Source of the DNA: an uncultured Oscillospiraceae bacterium
GTDB taxonomy: Bacteria > Bacillota > Clostridia > Oscillospirales > Oscillospiraceae
Direction: 5' to 3'
DNA length: 54,125 bases
Assembly (NCBI GenBank): GCA_910588625.1
Contig: CAJUQN010000014.1
Location: 1 to 54,125, forward strand
Of this stretch, positions 31,647 through 40,426 are shown piece by piece. Both the position numbers and the translations under genes were made by a program. Under the pieces are notes generated by a model, which ran no database searches, was not told where the DNA came from, and worked only from the letters and a program-made list of their open reading frames with translations. Each line of letters starts with the position of its first letter. The stretch's first letter is position 1.

Positions 31647-32714
31647 ATGAAAAAGCTGAAAATGCCAGCGCTGCTGCTGGCTGCCTCTGTGCTGTTCACC
31701 CTGGCCGCCTGCCAGCCGTCGTCGTCCTCCACTGAGCCTTCGAAGGAGGTTACCCCGGCCTCCAGTCCGGAGCCCTCTGCCGCGCCCACGGAAAGCCCCG
31801 GCCTTGCCGACGATGAGGAGCCGGATATCCGTTTTGCGGTGCTGTCCGGTCCCACCGGCGTGGGCGCGGCCAAGCTGCTGGACGGCGTGGACAATGACCC
31901 CGCGTCTCTCCACGCCAGCTACAGCTACACCATCAACACGGACAACAGCGAGCTGGTGGCAGGGCTGTCCAACGGGGAGATCGACATCGCTACCACTGCT
32001 TCCAATGTGGCGGTGAACCTGTACAACAAAACCGACGGCGGCGTGAAGATCATCGCCGTAGGCACCCTGGGTGTTCTCCACATTCTGGAGGGGAACGGTG
32101 GCACGTCCATCAACTCTATGGCTGACCTGGCGGGCAAGACTCTTTACGCCGCGGGACAGGGCGCCAATCCAGAGTACGTCCTGCGCTATCTGTTGAAGGA
32201 GAACGGGCTGGAGGATGTGGAGGTCGTTTTTGCCGACGCCTCTGAAATCAGCGTCAAGCTGCTGTCGGGCGAGATCGAATGCGCCATGCTGCCCGTCCCC
32301 GCCGCCACCGCCGCCATTGCCAAGGGTGAGGGTAAGGTGCGCCAGGCCATCGACCTGACTGAGGCTTGGGATGCTCTGCGCAACGGCAGCCAGCTCATCA
32401 TGACAGCCGTGGTGGCCCGCACTGAGTTTGTGGAGGCTCATCCGGACAAGGTGGAAGCATTTCTCACCGACTATGAGGCGTCCATCAGGTACGTGAACGA
32501 CAACGTGGACGCGGCTTCGGAGCTGGTGGCGGGCTATAACATCACGCCCAGCGCGGGTATTGCCAAGCAGGCCATTCCTCAGTGCCACCTGGTCTTTATT
32601 TCCGGTGCTGATATGGTGGCTTCTATTTCTGACTACTACTCTGTGCTGTATTCTATCGATCCCGCTTCCGTGGGCGGCACTCTGCCCGACGCCGACATTT
32701 ACTGGATGGGATAA
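31647..32714 (+). CDS. ABC transporter substrate-binding lipoprotein (NitT/TauT type)
   Basis: 355 residues from the ATG at 31647; an in-frame TTG at 31641 is less likely. A lipoprotein signal ends in 'LAAC'. After a Ser/Pro-rich linker comes a two-lobed binding domain: 'IRFAVLSGPTGVGAAKLL', 'VAGLSNGEIDIATT', 'LAGKTLYAAGQGANPE', 'LLSGEIECAMLPVPAA', 'HPDKVEAFL'. These fit the SsuA/TauA/ThiY family, which feeds sulfonates, nitrate or thiamine-precursor pyrimidines. The substrate cannot be read from sequence. The permease and ATPase follow in the same direction. Confidence 0.9.
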   Translation: MKKLKMPALLLAASVLFTLAACQPSSSSTEPSKEVTPASSPEPSAAPTESPGLADDEEPDIRFAVLSGPTGVGAAKLLDGVDNDPASLHASYSYTINTDNSELVAGLSNGEIDIATTASNVAVNLYNKTDGGVKIIAVGTLGVLHILEGNGGTSINSMADLAGKTLYAAGQGANPEYVLRYLLKENGLEDVEVVFADASEISVKLLSGEIECAMLPVPAATAAIAKGEGKVRQAIDLTEAWDALRNGSQLIMTAVVARTEFVEAHPDKVEAFLTDYEASIRYVNDNVDAASELVAGYNITPSAGIAKQAIPQCHLVFISGADMVASISDYYSVLYSIDPASVGGTLPDADIYWMG

Positions 32715-32716
32715 GG

Positions 32717-32763
32717 GTGTTCCTTTTTCATGTAAAAACGGAACCGAAAAGAACTTTTAGTCC
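32717..32763 (+). repeat. Intergenic repeat element, copy 1
   Basis: It starts at the stop codon of the binding-protein gene. A hairpin (GTTCC.TTTT / AAAA.GGAAC) is followed by the string CCGAAAAGAACTTTTAGTCC. The same arrangement recurs after ftsH at 40336-40382. Within the ABC operon it may partly end transcription, so that the binding protein is made in excess. Confidence 0.6.
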
Positions 32764-32821
32764 GCTTCCAAAGTGGTTATGATCGTAAAGGGTCCGCACG
32801 GTGGCGGAACATGGGGGGAAT

Positions 32822-33556
32822 ATGAAAAGAGTTACAAAAAACCTGATTCCTCTGGTGTTTTGGCTGGCGGTTTGGGCGCTGGCCTCCCTGGCGGTGGGAA
32901 AGGAGTTGTTCCTTCCCTCGCCGCTTCGGGTGGGGGGGAGCCTGCTTACGCTGGCCAGGACGGCTGATTTCTGGCTGTCTGTGGGCGCCACATTGGGGCG
33001 GGTGTTTCTTGGTCTGGCATGGGGGACGGCGGCGGGGGCGGTTTTGGCCTTCCTGACCCACTTTTTTCCCTGTGCCGACTGGCTCATTTCCCCTGCCGTC
33101 AGGGTGGTACAGGCCACGCCGGTGGTGTCCTTTATCCTGCTGGTGTATTTGTGGGTGTCCCGGTGGGCCATCCCTTGGGTTATTGCGGGGCTGATGGTGA
33201 TGCCGGTGATGTGGGGAGCGCTGTCGGCGGGGCTGTCCAGCCTGGATGGCAAGCTGCTGGAATTTGCCCAAGCCTACCGCTTTTCCTGGCTCAAGACGCT
33301 GCAGCTCATCTATTTGCCCGCTCTGCGCTTCCACTTTTCCGCCGGACTGCTGACGGCTTTTGGCTTGGCCTGGAAATCCGGCGTGGCGGCGGAGGTCATC
33401 TGCCCGCCGGCCCAAGCCATCGGTTCCCGTCTCCAGCAGGCCAAGCTGGGGCTGGAGACGGCGGACCTGTTCGCCTGGACCCTCACCATTATTATACTGT
33501 CCCTGTCGCTGGAGGGCTTGCTCCGCAGGGGACTGGAGGGGGGAAACTGGAGGTGA
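32822..33556 (+). CDS. ABC transporter permease (NitT/TauT type)
   Basis: 244 residues from the ATG at 32822 just after GGGGGGAAT. About six membrane helices, with the cytoplasmic coupling loop near 'GKLLEFAQAYRFSWLKTLQLIYLPAL', whose EAA-type pattern contacts the ATPase. An early 'LPSPLRV' is typical of SsuC/TauC-type permeases. It forms the membrane channel for the substrate delivered by the lipoprotein. Its stop overlaps the GTG start of the ATPase gene. Confidence 0.92.
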   Translation: MKRVTKNLIPLVFWLAVWALASLAVGKELFLPSPLRVGGSLLTLARTADFWLSVGATLGRVFLGLAWGTAAGAVLAFLTHFFPCADWLISPAVRVVQATPVVSFILLVYLWVSRWAIPWVIAGLMVMPVMWGALSAGLSSLDGKLLEFAQAYRFSWLKTLQLIYLPALRFHFSAGLLTAFGLAWKSGVAAEVICPPAQAIGSRLQQAKLGLETADLFAWTLTIIILSLSLEGLLRRGLEGGNWR

Positions 33557-34134
33557 TACAGGTGCAGAATTTAACGCTCCGTTATGGAGACAAACTGGTG
33601 CTGGACCGGTTTTCCTTGGAAATTCCGGATCAGGGCCTCACTGCGCTGACCGGTCCTTCGGGCTGCGGCAAGACCACCCTTCTGCGGGTGATGGCAGGGC
33701 TGGCAAAGGCGGAGAGCGGTATTGTGTCCGGCGCGGCCCCTGTCCGAACGGCCTTTCTGTTTCAGGAGGACCGCCTGCTGCCCTGGCGGACGGTGTCCCA
33801 GCACATCACCGACGTGCTCCCCAAGAGCCGCAGGGGGGAGGCGGCGCGCTGGCTGGCCTTCGCGGAGCTGGAGGGGGAGGAGGGCGCATATCCCCCGGCC
33901 CTGTCCGGCGGCATGGCCCGGCGGCTGGCGCTGGCCCGGTGCGCGGCGCTGGGCGGGGACCTGCTCCTGCTGGACGAACCCTTTGCCGGGGTGGACCAGG
34001 AGCGAACGGCCCGTATTCTGGACCGATTGCGAGGACTGGGTGCGCCCATCGTCATGGCCACCCACCAGGCCCAGGTGCTGGCGGTCTGCGATGCCGTCAT
34101 TGCCCTGGACGGCCCGCCGCTGAAACGGATATAA
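33553..34134 (+). CDS. ABC transporter ATP-binding protein (NitT/TauT type)
   Basis: 193 residues from the GTG at 33553, which overlaps the permease stop. Walker A 'GPSGCGKTTLL', Q-loop 'FLFQEDRLLPW', signature 'LSGGMARRLALAR', Walker B 'LLLLDEPFAGVD' and switch His in 'MATHQ' are all present, so it should hydrolyse ATP. It is shorter than the usual ~240-260 residues: the helical part and the C-terminal tail are trimmed. It powers the permease encoded just upstream. Confidence 0.93.
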   Translation: MIQVQNLTLRYGDKLVLDRFSLEIPDQGLTALTGPSGCGKTTLLRVMAGLAKAESGIVSGAAPVRTAFLFQEDRLLPWRTVSQHITDVLPKSRRGEAARWLAFAELEGEEGAYPPALSGGMARRLALARCAALGGDLLLLDEPFAGVDQERTARILDRLRGLGAPIVMATHQAQVLAVCDAVIALDGPPLKRI

Positions 34135-34168
34135 AAATTCCCTGCCGTATGCGGCAGGGAATTTTTTT
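34135..34168 (+). terminator. Terminator of the ABC operon
   Basis: AAATTCCCTGCCG and CGGCAGGGAATTT, then a T-run. It also abuts the stop of the convergent frameshifted gene. Confidence 0.9.
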
Positions 34169-34798
34169 CACGTTAAAATCCACTTTTGCCCGTCAGGCAT
34201 AAACATCAGGGTCCCTGGAATCCGCTCCATGATCTCCCCCGTGGATATGCTTCGCACGAGGATCTCCTCCTGATATTCCGGCTCCTCCTGCCAGGAGGAG
34301 AAGTACAGCCTTTCGCCGTCCCGGAACAGAAAAGCCTCCCGTTCCCCAATGGGAAATGAGACGCGCTCCGGCCATATGAGCTGGAAGCTGTTCTCCATCC
34401 CGTGCCGGGCCAGCATCAGGGGGAACGTCTCCAGCATCAGGTTATAGCAGTCCTTTACCGCTGAACGGGGGACCTCCGCCACGAGGGAGGTCTGATTCAG
34501 CGCGTCGTCATGCTGGAGAATCCGGATTTTGCCGGCGGGCAAATCCACCAGCAGAATGGTGATTTTGCCCTGATAGAAGATGGGCCGCCCGAAATACTGC
34601 CCCTGCTTGGCGGCGATGGGCTGGACGGTCCTTCCGTCCGGATAATGGACGAAAATAAGCTTGTTCTGGCTTACAGGGTGTCCGTCCCGGAACAGTTCCT
34701 CCGGTCACCGCTGGCGTAATCCGACCCCCAGTACCACTCTCCGCAGCTGCCGTCCAGCGGCTCTATGTAGGTGATTCCCTGAGTCTCAATTCGTTTCA
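34168..34798 (-). pseudogene. Frameshifted gene of unknown function
   Basis: On the minus strand an ATG at 34798 with AAGGAG begins 'MKRIETQGITYIEPLDGSCG' and reads to about 34705. The sense then continues, one base out of frame, as 'EELFRDGHPVSQNKLIF...', through 'YQGKITILLVDLPAGK', to the stop at 34168. Together the two frames make a ~209-residue protein. Both halves have consistent codon use, so this is a recent one-base change near 34700-34710 or a sequencing error. I do not recognise the family. It lies 11 bases after the large membrane-protein gene, in the same operon. Confidence 0.6.
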
Positions 34799-34809
34799 TA
34801 GACTGCTCC

Positions 34810-36957
34810 TTAATATTGATTCACCCAATTGGTGATGAGCCACTGGGGCACCAGCCACGCGGCCATGAAGATGAGAAAATTGAACACCGTCAGCGAGGCG
34901 AAGGCCCCCACCGACGTGAGGTAGAAGGTGAGGCACAGCCCGATCACCGACCCGGCCAAAGTAAAGATCAGCCCCCAGCGGGTGGCCAGGCGGAGCCGCC
35001 GTCCACCCACCACCGCGTCGCAATAGACGCTGAGACCCTCGCGAGTTAGCAGCGCCACCAGACCGCCCACTTCCTCCGGGTCGGGCTTGGACAGCTCCAG
35101 CCGCCGTCCAACCGGGGGGAACTCCATCTTGTCCACCGAAAGCCTGAATTTTTGCTCCAGCAGGGCGGGAATGAGGTTGGGGTCCCGGGTGGACAGCACC
35201 GGGGCCACCCCGGCCTTCATAAAGGCGGACAAGCTGGGATTCACCGCCGGGCTCATGGCGTAGTTTAGCAAAAAGAGCCCGGACAGCTGTCCATTGATGG
35301 CGCAGAACACGGCATTTTTAATGTTGTGTCCCGGTGGGATAGGGACCTCCATCAGGTGCATATAGGCGGCGGTGCCCACCAGCACCTCCTGGCTGCGGAT
35401 GATGCCGGAGGCGCCGCCTTCGTGCCACTGCACCTCGGACACCTCCCGATAGAGGGCTCCATGGGTGCGCAGCAGGTCGTGGAAAGGGCGGGTGAGGCCG
35501 CAGTCCATCACCCGGAGCATGGTGGCGGTGTAGCCAACCACCTTTTCCGTGGCTGCGCCGCCGAATACCTTCACCTGGGCCACTGTCACCGAGCCTGGGG
35601 GAAATAGGTCCAAATCGCTGATGATGACGCCTCCATGACGGCACCGGACCGCGCCGGACCAGCCCGCTAGAGCCGCGCCAATTTTGCTCAGCCGGTCCAC
35701 CAGCTGGCGGTAGGGCAGGCCAAAGGCCAGCAGGGCAGTCCAGGAGGCGGAGGCGGTAAAGCAGGCAGAGGCCGCCCACAGCAGCCGCTCCGGGGCCTCC
35801 TGACCCACAGAGGCCATAAAGGAGCACAGCGCGGCCCCCAGCAGCAGCAGAGGCGCGGCGACGCCATAGGCGGCGTGGCCCCCGTCCTCCGCCTGGAGCT
35901 GACTGCCAAAGCCCAGGGCGGTGCCGGACAGCTTGGTATAGGTGGGCTTGTTGGACCAAAGGGTCTCGCTCAAAGATACCATATAGGGGCTTTTGGTTTG
36001 AGCGGCAGTCTTAGCGGACAGCCGGTTTGCTCTCCGCCGGGCGTGCTCTCCCCGCAGGGCGAAGGCGAAACCCAGGGCCGTCACCGCCGAGAAGGGCAGG
36101 AAATCCGCTCGCCCCTCCAGCCGGGAGGCGGTGAGCCCGTCGGCCAGCGTGAACGCCCAGGCAAACATGAGGATGCTCTCCGCCTTGGGACGGAGGGTGA
36201 AAAACTGCTTCGCTCCGACCGCGATAATTTCATGGCACAACAGTCCCACCAGGAACAGCAGGCCGGACAGCACCCAACAGCGCAGGCGGAACACTGTGCC
36301 CCCCTGCTGGGTCAAATTCCCAGCCAGGACGCTCCAGGGGATGAAAGGCAGCTCCAACGAGCACAAAACGGCGAGAATCGCAGACAGGGTGGCAAACTTC
36401 ACCCGGATACCCTGGCCCTTCAGCCCCTTAGTGTATTGGGCCGCCAATTTGGCGGGAGGTATGTCCGGAGGCAGCTCCTGCGGCTTAACTAGCCGCAGCC
36501 TGGGGCGGCGGGGCGGAGCTTTGTCCTCGTCGGGAAGCTCTTCCTTGTCCACACCGGGGATGTACTTTTCTGCCTTTAGCGTCTCCGGGTCCGGCTCGGC
36601 CTGATCGTACATATGGTCAGCGAAGTTGTCCGCCTTTCGCAGCAGCGTGTGGAGATGGGCCCCGATGGCCCGGCCCATATTCTCCGGCACAATCTCCGGC
36701 ATGGGCTTGTCCGCTTGGGGGATATCCGCTTTGGCCTTGGCGTCGGGCTTTTTCACAGCCCGGCTGGGAGGCTTGGGGGTCTCCTTTTCCTCGTCGGTCA
36801 GTTTGGGAAGCTTTTCGGTGGGGAACTCCACTATTTTCTTGGGCTTTCCGGTTTTGGGCGGCTCAGGTTTGTCTTTCCTGCCCTTGGAGCCGTATTCCGC
36901 CAAAATCTCGTCTAGAGAATACTCTGGTCCGCCCGGCTTTTTGGTTTCGTCGGACAT
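34810..36957 (-). CDS. Large membrane protein resembling an inactive P-type ATPase
   Basis: 715 residues. Residues 1-180 are hydrophilic, Lys/Pro-rich and cytoplasmic. Four or more membrane segments follow (~190-420), then a soluble domain (~440-640), then two C-terminal helices. The layout and many positions after 'LLAFGLPYRQLVDRLSKIGA' mirror heavy-metal P-type ATPases. However, the phosphorylation site DKTGT is replaced by 'SDLDLFPPGS', and no TGD or GDGxND motif is seen. The later 'EVLVGTAAYM' and 'INGQLSGLFLLNY' echo the nucleotide-binding domain. It is probably a non-catalytic relative. Function unknown. Confidence 0.6.
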   Translation of the reverse strand: MSDETKKPGGPEYSLDEILAEYGSKGRKDKPEPPKTGKPKKIVEFPTEKLPKLTDEEKETPKPPSRAVKKPDAKAKADIPQADKPMPEIVPENMGRAIGAHLHTLLRKADNFADHMYDQAEPDPETLKAEKYIPGVDKEELPDEDKAPPRRPRLRLVKPQELPPDIPPAKLAAQYTKGLKGQGIRVKFATLSAILAVLCSLELPFIPWSVLAGNLTQQGGTVFRLRCWVLSGLLFLVGLLCHEIIAVGAKQFFTLRPKAESILMFAWAFTLADGLTASRLEGRADFLPFSAVTALGFAFALRGEHARRRANRLSAKTAAQTKSPYMVSLSETLWSNKPTYTKLSGTALGFGSQLQAEDGGHAAYGVAAPLLLLGAALCSFMASVGQEAPERLLWAASACFTASASWTALLAFGLPYRQLVDRLSKIGAALAGWSGAVRCRHGGVIISDLDLFPPGSVTVAQVKVFGGAATEKVVGYTATMLRVMDCGLTRPFHDLLRTHGALYREVSEVQWHEGGASGIIRSQEVLVGTAAYMHLMEVPIPPGHNIKNAVFCAINGQLSGLFLLNYAMSPAVNPSLSAFMKAGVAPVLSTRDPNLIPALLEQKFRLSVDKMEFPPVGRRLELSKPDPEEVGGLVALLTREGLSVYCDAVVGGRRLRLATRWGLIFTLAGSVIGLCLTFYLTSVGAFASLTVFNFLIFMAAWLVPQWLITNWVNQY

Positions 36958-37027
36958 GATATGCCCCCTTACTGGTCTGGTGTCACGCCTCGCCTGTTCG
37001 CGATGCGGTTCTAAGACCTCTGAATCA

Positions 37028-37070
37028 GGGAAAAACCATCCAGGGCCTTTGGTCCCTCCTGGGTTTTCCC
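37028..37070 (-). terminator. Possible terminator or attenuator after rlmB
   Basis: On the minus strand GGGAAAACC.CAGG pairs with CCTGGAT.GGTTTTTCCC. It lies between the rlmB stop and the start of the large membrane-protein gene. There is no clean T-run after the stem. Confidence 0.35.
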
Positions 37071-37094
37071 TACGCTTCGGTCTTAGCCCGCTGC

Positions 37095-37883
37095 TTACGA
37101 CGGCTCGGCGCTTCTTCTCTGCCGGACGGCCTCATAGAGCACCACCGCCGCCGCCGCGGAGGCATTGAGGGAATTGAGCTGTCCCTTCATGGGGATGGAC
37201 ACCAGAAAATCACACTGCTCCCGGACCAAGCGCCCCATGCCGTCTCCCTCGCTGCCGATGACGATGGCGGCGGGGCCTTTCAAATCGGCGCCGTACAGGC
37301 TGGTGGCGCCGTCAGCGGCGGAGCCGAACACCCAGAGCCCCTCGTCCTTCAGCTCCTTGAGCACAGCGGTGATGTTGGGCACACGGGCCACAGGAAGGTA
37401 GCTCACCGCCCCGGCGCTGGTCTTGGCCACGATGGCGGTCAGTCCCGCGGACCGCCGCTTTGGGATGATGACCCCATGGGCTCCGGCGCACTCGGCGGTG
37501 CGGATCACCGCCCCCAGGTTGTGGGGGTCGGACAGCTCGTCGCACACCACGACAAGAGGCTTTTCGCCCCTCTCCCGTGCGGCGTTGAGAATATCGTCCA
37601 CGCTGGCGTACTCCCGCACGGCGGCGATGGCGATAACGCCCTGATGGCTTTTGGTGCGGCTCATGCCGTCCAGCTTGCGGCGGTCGGCCTCAGTGACCAC
37701 GATTCCCTTTCCCCGGGCGGTGGAGGCGATGTGGCCCAGGGTGGCGTCGGTCTCTCCCCGGGCGATGTAGATTTTGTCAATGGCGGTCCCGGCCCGGAGG
37801 GCCTCGATCACCGCGTTGCGGCCCTCAATGAGGCCGTCGGCCTCGGCGTCCTGCTCCCGGCGGCGGTTTTTATCTTCACGCAT
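37095..37883 (-). CDS. rlmB: 23S rRNA (guanosine-2'-O-)-methyltransferase RlmB
   Basis: 262 residues of the SpoU/TrmH (SPOUT) family. An N-terminal substrate-binding domain ('IEGRNAVIEALRAG') is followed by a knotted catalytic domain with motif 1 'DPHNLGAVIRTAE', motif 2 'IVIGSEGDGM' and motif 3 'IPMKGQLNSLNASAAAAVVLYE' split across the knot. It methylates the ribose of a 23S rRNA guanosine (G2251 in E. coli) using S-adenosylmethionine. TrmH-type enzymes overlap in sequence, so the exact target is likely rather than certain. It is divergent from ftsH. Confidence 0.9.
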   Translation of the reverse strand: MREDKNRRREQDAEADGLIEGRNAVIEALRAGTAIDKIYIARGETDATLGHIASTARGKGIVVTEADRRKLDGMSRTKSHQGVIAIAAVREYASVDDILNAARERGEKPLVVVCDELSDPHNLGAVIRTAECAGAHGVIIPKRRSAGLTAIVAKTSAGAVSYLPVARVPNITAVLKELKDEGLWVFGSAADGATSLYGADLKGPAAIVIGSEGDGMGRLVREQCDFLVSIPMKGQLNSLNASAAAAVVLYEAVRQRRSAEPS

Positions 37884-38027
37884 GAAAAAACTCCTTTTGC
37901 TTTTTGGCGTTTTCGGCTACAATATCGAAGTATACCATAAATCTTTCCAGGACGAAAGAGGGAACGCCTATCTTTTTCCTCCCCATTTTTCGTCATAGAA
38001 AGTTTACACCCCGGCGAAGAACATTTC

Positions 38028-38056
38028 TTGTTTTTATCGGCAAGGTATGTTATACT
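38028..38056 (+). promoter_or_regulatory. ftsH promoter
   Basis: TTGTTT, a 17-base spacer, then TATACT, about 80 bases before the ATG at 38134. Confidence 0.7.
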
Positions 38057-38133
38057 GCCATAATGAAATCCTCTCAGGAAGGAAAAATGTCCGGAGTATG
38101 GCTCCGGTTGAAAAAGAAGGAGGTCATGCCTGT

Positions 38134-40323
38134 ATGGCCGGACCGTTGAAACCAAACGATCCAAACCGCCAGAATGGTCCCAATAACCAGAATGGCGGCG
38201 ACGATGACAAAAAGCGAAGTCCCCTGGGATTTTTCAGCATTGTATTGTGGGCGGTGCTGCTGGTGTTCCTGCTCCAGACCTGCCGCAGCTCCCTGGAAAA
38301 TGCCGCGGTGCAGACGGTGGACTTTTCCGATTTCAAACAATGGGTGGAGCAGGGCTATGTGGATGAGGTAAGGCTGGACACCAACGTCTACACCTTCACC
38401 CTTAAGGAGGACGCCCCGCCGCTGAAAGAGCTGATCGACAAGATGGAGGACACCTACGGCACCGGGGCCCTGGGAGGTATCTTCAACCAGTTTGACCGTC
38501 AGGACCTGCAAAACGCGGCCAGCAGCTCCATCAAATTCCAGACGGGCCCGATCCGTGAGGATCTGGCCGACTGGCTGTCGGAGGGCGGCGTGGAGCACTA
38601 CGGCACCGACCCGGTGACCGAGGAGCAGTATATGATGTCCATGCTCATCAGCACGGTGCTGCCCATCGTGCTGATGGTGGTGGCCCTGATGCTGCTCTAC
38701 CGCTATATGTTCAAGAAGATGGGGTCCGGCGGCGGCTTCGGCGGCATCGGCGGCGTGGGCAAGTCCAACGCCAAGGTGTATGTGGAGAAAAAGACCGGCG
38801 TCACCTTCAAGGATGTGGCGGGCCAGGACGAGGCCAAGGAGAGTTTGGAGGAGATCATCGACTTCCTCCATAACCCCGGCAAATACACCGAGATCGGCGC
38901 GAAGCTGCCCAAGGGCGCGCTGTTAGTCGGCCCTCCGGGCACCGGCAAGACTCTGTTGGCCAAAGCCGTGGCCGGTGAGGCAAACGTCCCGTTTTTCTCC
39001 ATCTCCGGCTCCGACTTCGTGGAGATGTTTGTGGGCGTGGGCGCGTCCCGGGTCCGGGACCTGTTCAAGGAGGCCAGCAAGATGGCCCCCTGCATCATCT
39101 TCATCGACGAGATTGACACCATCGGCAAATCCCGCGACAACCGCATGGGCGGCAACGACGAGCGGGAGCAGACCCTGAACCAGCTCCTGGCCGAGCTGGA
39201 CGGCTTCGACCCCGGCAAGGGCGTCATTGTGCTGGGCGCCACCAACCGGCCCGAGGTGCTGGACAAGGCCCTGCTCCGCCCCGGCCGCTTCGACCGGCGC
39301 ATCACCATCGACCGGCCCAACCTTGCGGGGCGGCTTGCCACCCTGCAAGTGCACACCCGTAAGATCAAGCTGGCTGAGGACGTGGATTTGAACAAAATCG
39401 CCCTGGCCACGGCGGGCTGTGTGGGCGCGGATCTGGCCAACCTGGTGAACGAGGCCGCGCTCCGCGCCGTCCGTAAGGGCCGCAGGCTGGTGACCCAAGA
39501 GGACCTGCTGGCCTCCTTCGAGTTTGTCATCGCGGGCAGCGAGAAGAAGAACTCCGTCCTCACCGAGTTCGAGCGCAAGCTGGTGGCCTATCACGAGGTG
39601 GGCCACGCCATGGTGGCCTACAAGCAGAAGAACGCCGAGCCGGTGCAGAAGATCACCATCGTCCCCCACACCGAGGGCAGCTTGGGCTACACCCTGCTGA
39701 TGCCCGAGGAGGATAAAACCAACCTGCGCACCAAGGAAGAGCTGATGGCGAAAATCGCCGTCTCCATGGGCGGCCGCGCCGCCGAAGAGGTGGTCATGAA
39801 CACCATGACCAACGGCGCTTCCCAGGATATCCAGGAGGCCACCAACATCGCCCGAAACATGGTGGCCATGTACGGCATGAGCGAGGAATTCGGCATGATG
39901 GCCCTGGGCTCGGTTCGGAACCAGTACCTGGACGGGGGCTACGGCCTGGACTGCGCCCAGGATACCGCCGCCGTCATGGACAAGGCCGTCAAGGCGGTGC
40001 TGGACGTGTGCTACGCCGACGCGGTGGAGGTCATCAAGGCCAACCGGGAGGACATGGATAAAGTCGTGGCCTACCTGCTGGAGAAGGAGACCATTACCGG
40101 CGGCGAGATGGTTGCCATTATCGAGGGCCGGGACCCGGCGCTGGTGGAGGGGGCCTATACCTCCACTAAGTCCAAGGCTCAGCTCCCCGAGGACGTGGAG
40201 CCCCCCGCCCGGCACATCCATATCGTGGATGTGCCCATTCCCATGCCGCCCCACGAGGAGGATGGGGAGAAGCCCCCGGAAGGGGAGGACCCGGAAAAGC
40301 CGGACAAACCGAAAGAGGAATAA
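38134..40323 (+). CDS. ftsH: ATP-dependent zinc metalloprotease FtsH
   Basis: 729 residues from the ATG at 38134, with AAGGAGG 10 bases before it. An Asn/Asp-rich cytoplasmic start precedes two membrane helices around an outside domain. The AAA module has Walker A 'GPPGTGKT' (from 266), Walker B 'IIFIDEID' and the second region of homology 'ATNRPEVLDKALLRPGRFDR'. The zinc site is HEVGH (487-491), with Val where most homologues have Ala; both His and the Glu are kept. The tail is Pro/Glu-rich. It degrades membrane and short-lived cytoplasmic proteins. Confidence 0.97.
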   Translation: MAGPLKPNDPNRQNGPNNQNGGDDDKKRSPLGFFSIVLWAVLLVFLLQTCRSSLENAAVQTVDFSDFKQWVEQGYVDEVRLDTNVYTFTLKEDAPPLKELIDKMEDTYGTGALGGIFNQFDRQDLQNAASSSIKFQTGPIREDLADWLSEGGVEHYGTDPVTEEQYMMSMLISTVLPIVLMVVALMLLYRYMFKKMGSGGGFGGIGGVGKSNAKVYVEKKTGVTFKDVAGQDEAKESLEEIIDFLHNPGKYTEIGAKLPKGALLVGPPGTGKTLLAKAVAGEANVPFFSISGSDFVEMFVGVGASRVRDLFKEASKMAPCIIFIDEIDTIGKSRDNRMGGNDEREQTLNQLLAELDGFDPGKGVIVLGATNRPEVLDKALLRPGRFDRRITIDRPNLAGRLATLQVHTRKIKLAEDVDLNKIALATAGCVGADLANLVNEAALRAVRKGRRLVTQEDLLASFEFVIAGSEKKNSVLTEFERKLVAYHEVGHAMVAYKQKNAEPVQKITIVPHTEGSLGYTLLMPEEDKTNLRTKEELMAKIAVSMGGRAAEEVVMNTMTNGASQDIQEATNIARNMVAMYGMSEEFGMMALGSVRNQYLDGGYGLDCAQDTAAVMDKAVKAVLDVCYADAVEVIKANREDMDKVVAYLLEKETITGGEMVAIIEGRDPALVEGAYTSTKSKAQLPEDVEPPARHIHIVDVPIPMPPHEEDGEKPPEGEDPEKPDKPKEE

Positions 40324-40335
40324 GGGCATTAAAAT

Positions 40336-40382
40336 GGTTCCTTTTCTTGAAAGAAAAGGAACCGAAAAGAACTTTTAGTCCC
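40336..40382 (+). repeat. Intergenic repeat element, copy 2
   Basis: GGTTCCTTTTCTT and AAGAAAAGGAACC form a perfect 13-base stem, followed by GAAAAGAACTTTTAGTCC. It matches the element at 32717-32763 and again lies right after a stop codon. It leads straight into the GC hairpin at 40380. Confidence 0.65.
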
Positions 40383-40415
40383 GCCCGGAGCTTTGCTCCG
40401 GGCGGGGTGTTGTTT
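40380..40415. terminator. Terminator between ftsH and the anti-sigma gene
   Basis: CCCGCCCGGAGC, loop TTT, GCTCCGGGCGGG, then GTGTTGTTTG. It lies between convergent genes and probably works in both directions. Confidence 0.8.
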
Positions 40416-40426
40416 GTTTGGTGCTC

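Noticed and set aside
36958..37094. A possible tRNA between rlmB and the large membrane-protein gene
   Set aside because: No cloverleaf with T-arm GTTC and matching acceptor ends could be formed; only a hairpin is present. No tRNA or rRNA gene was recognised in the window.
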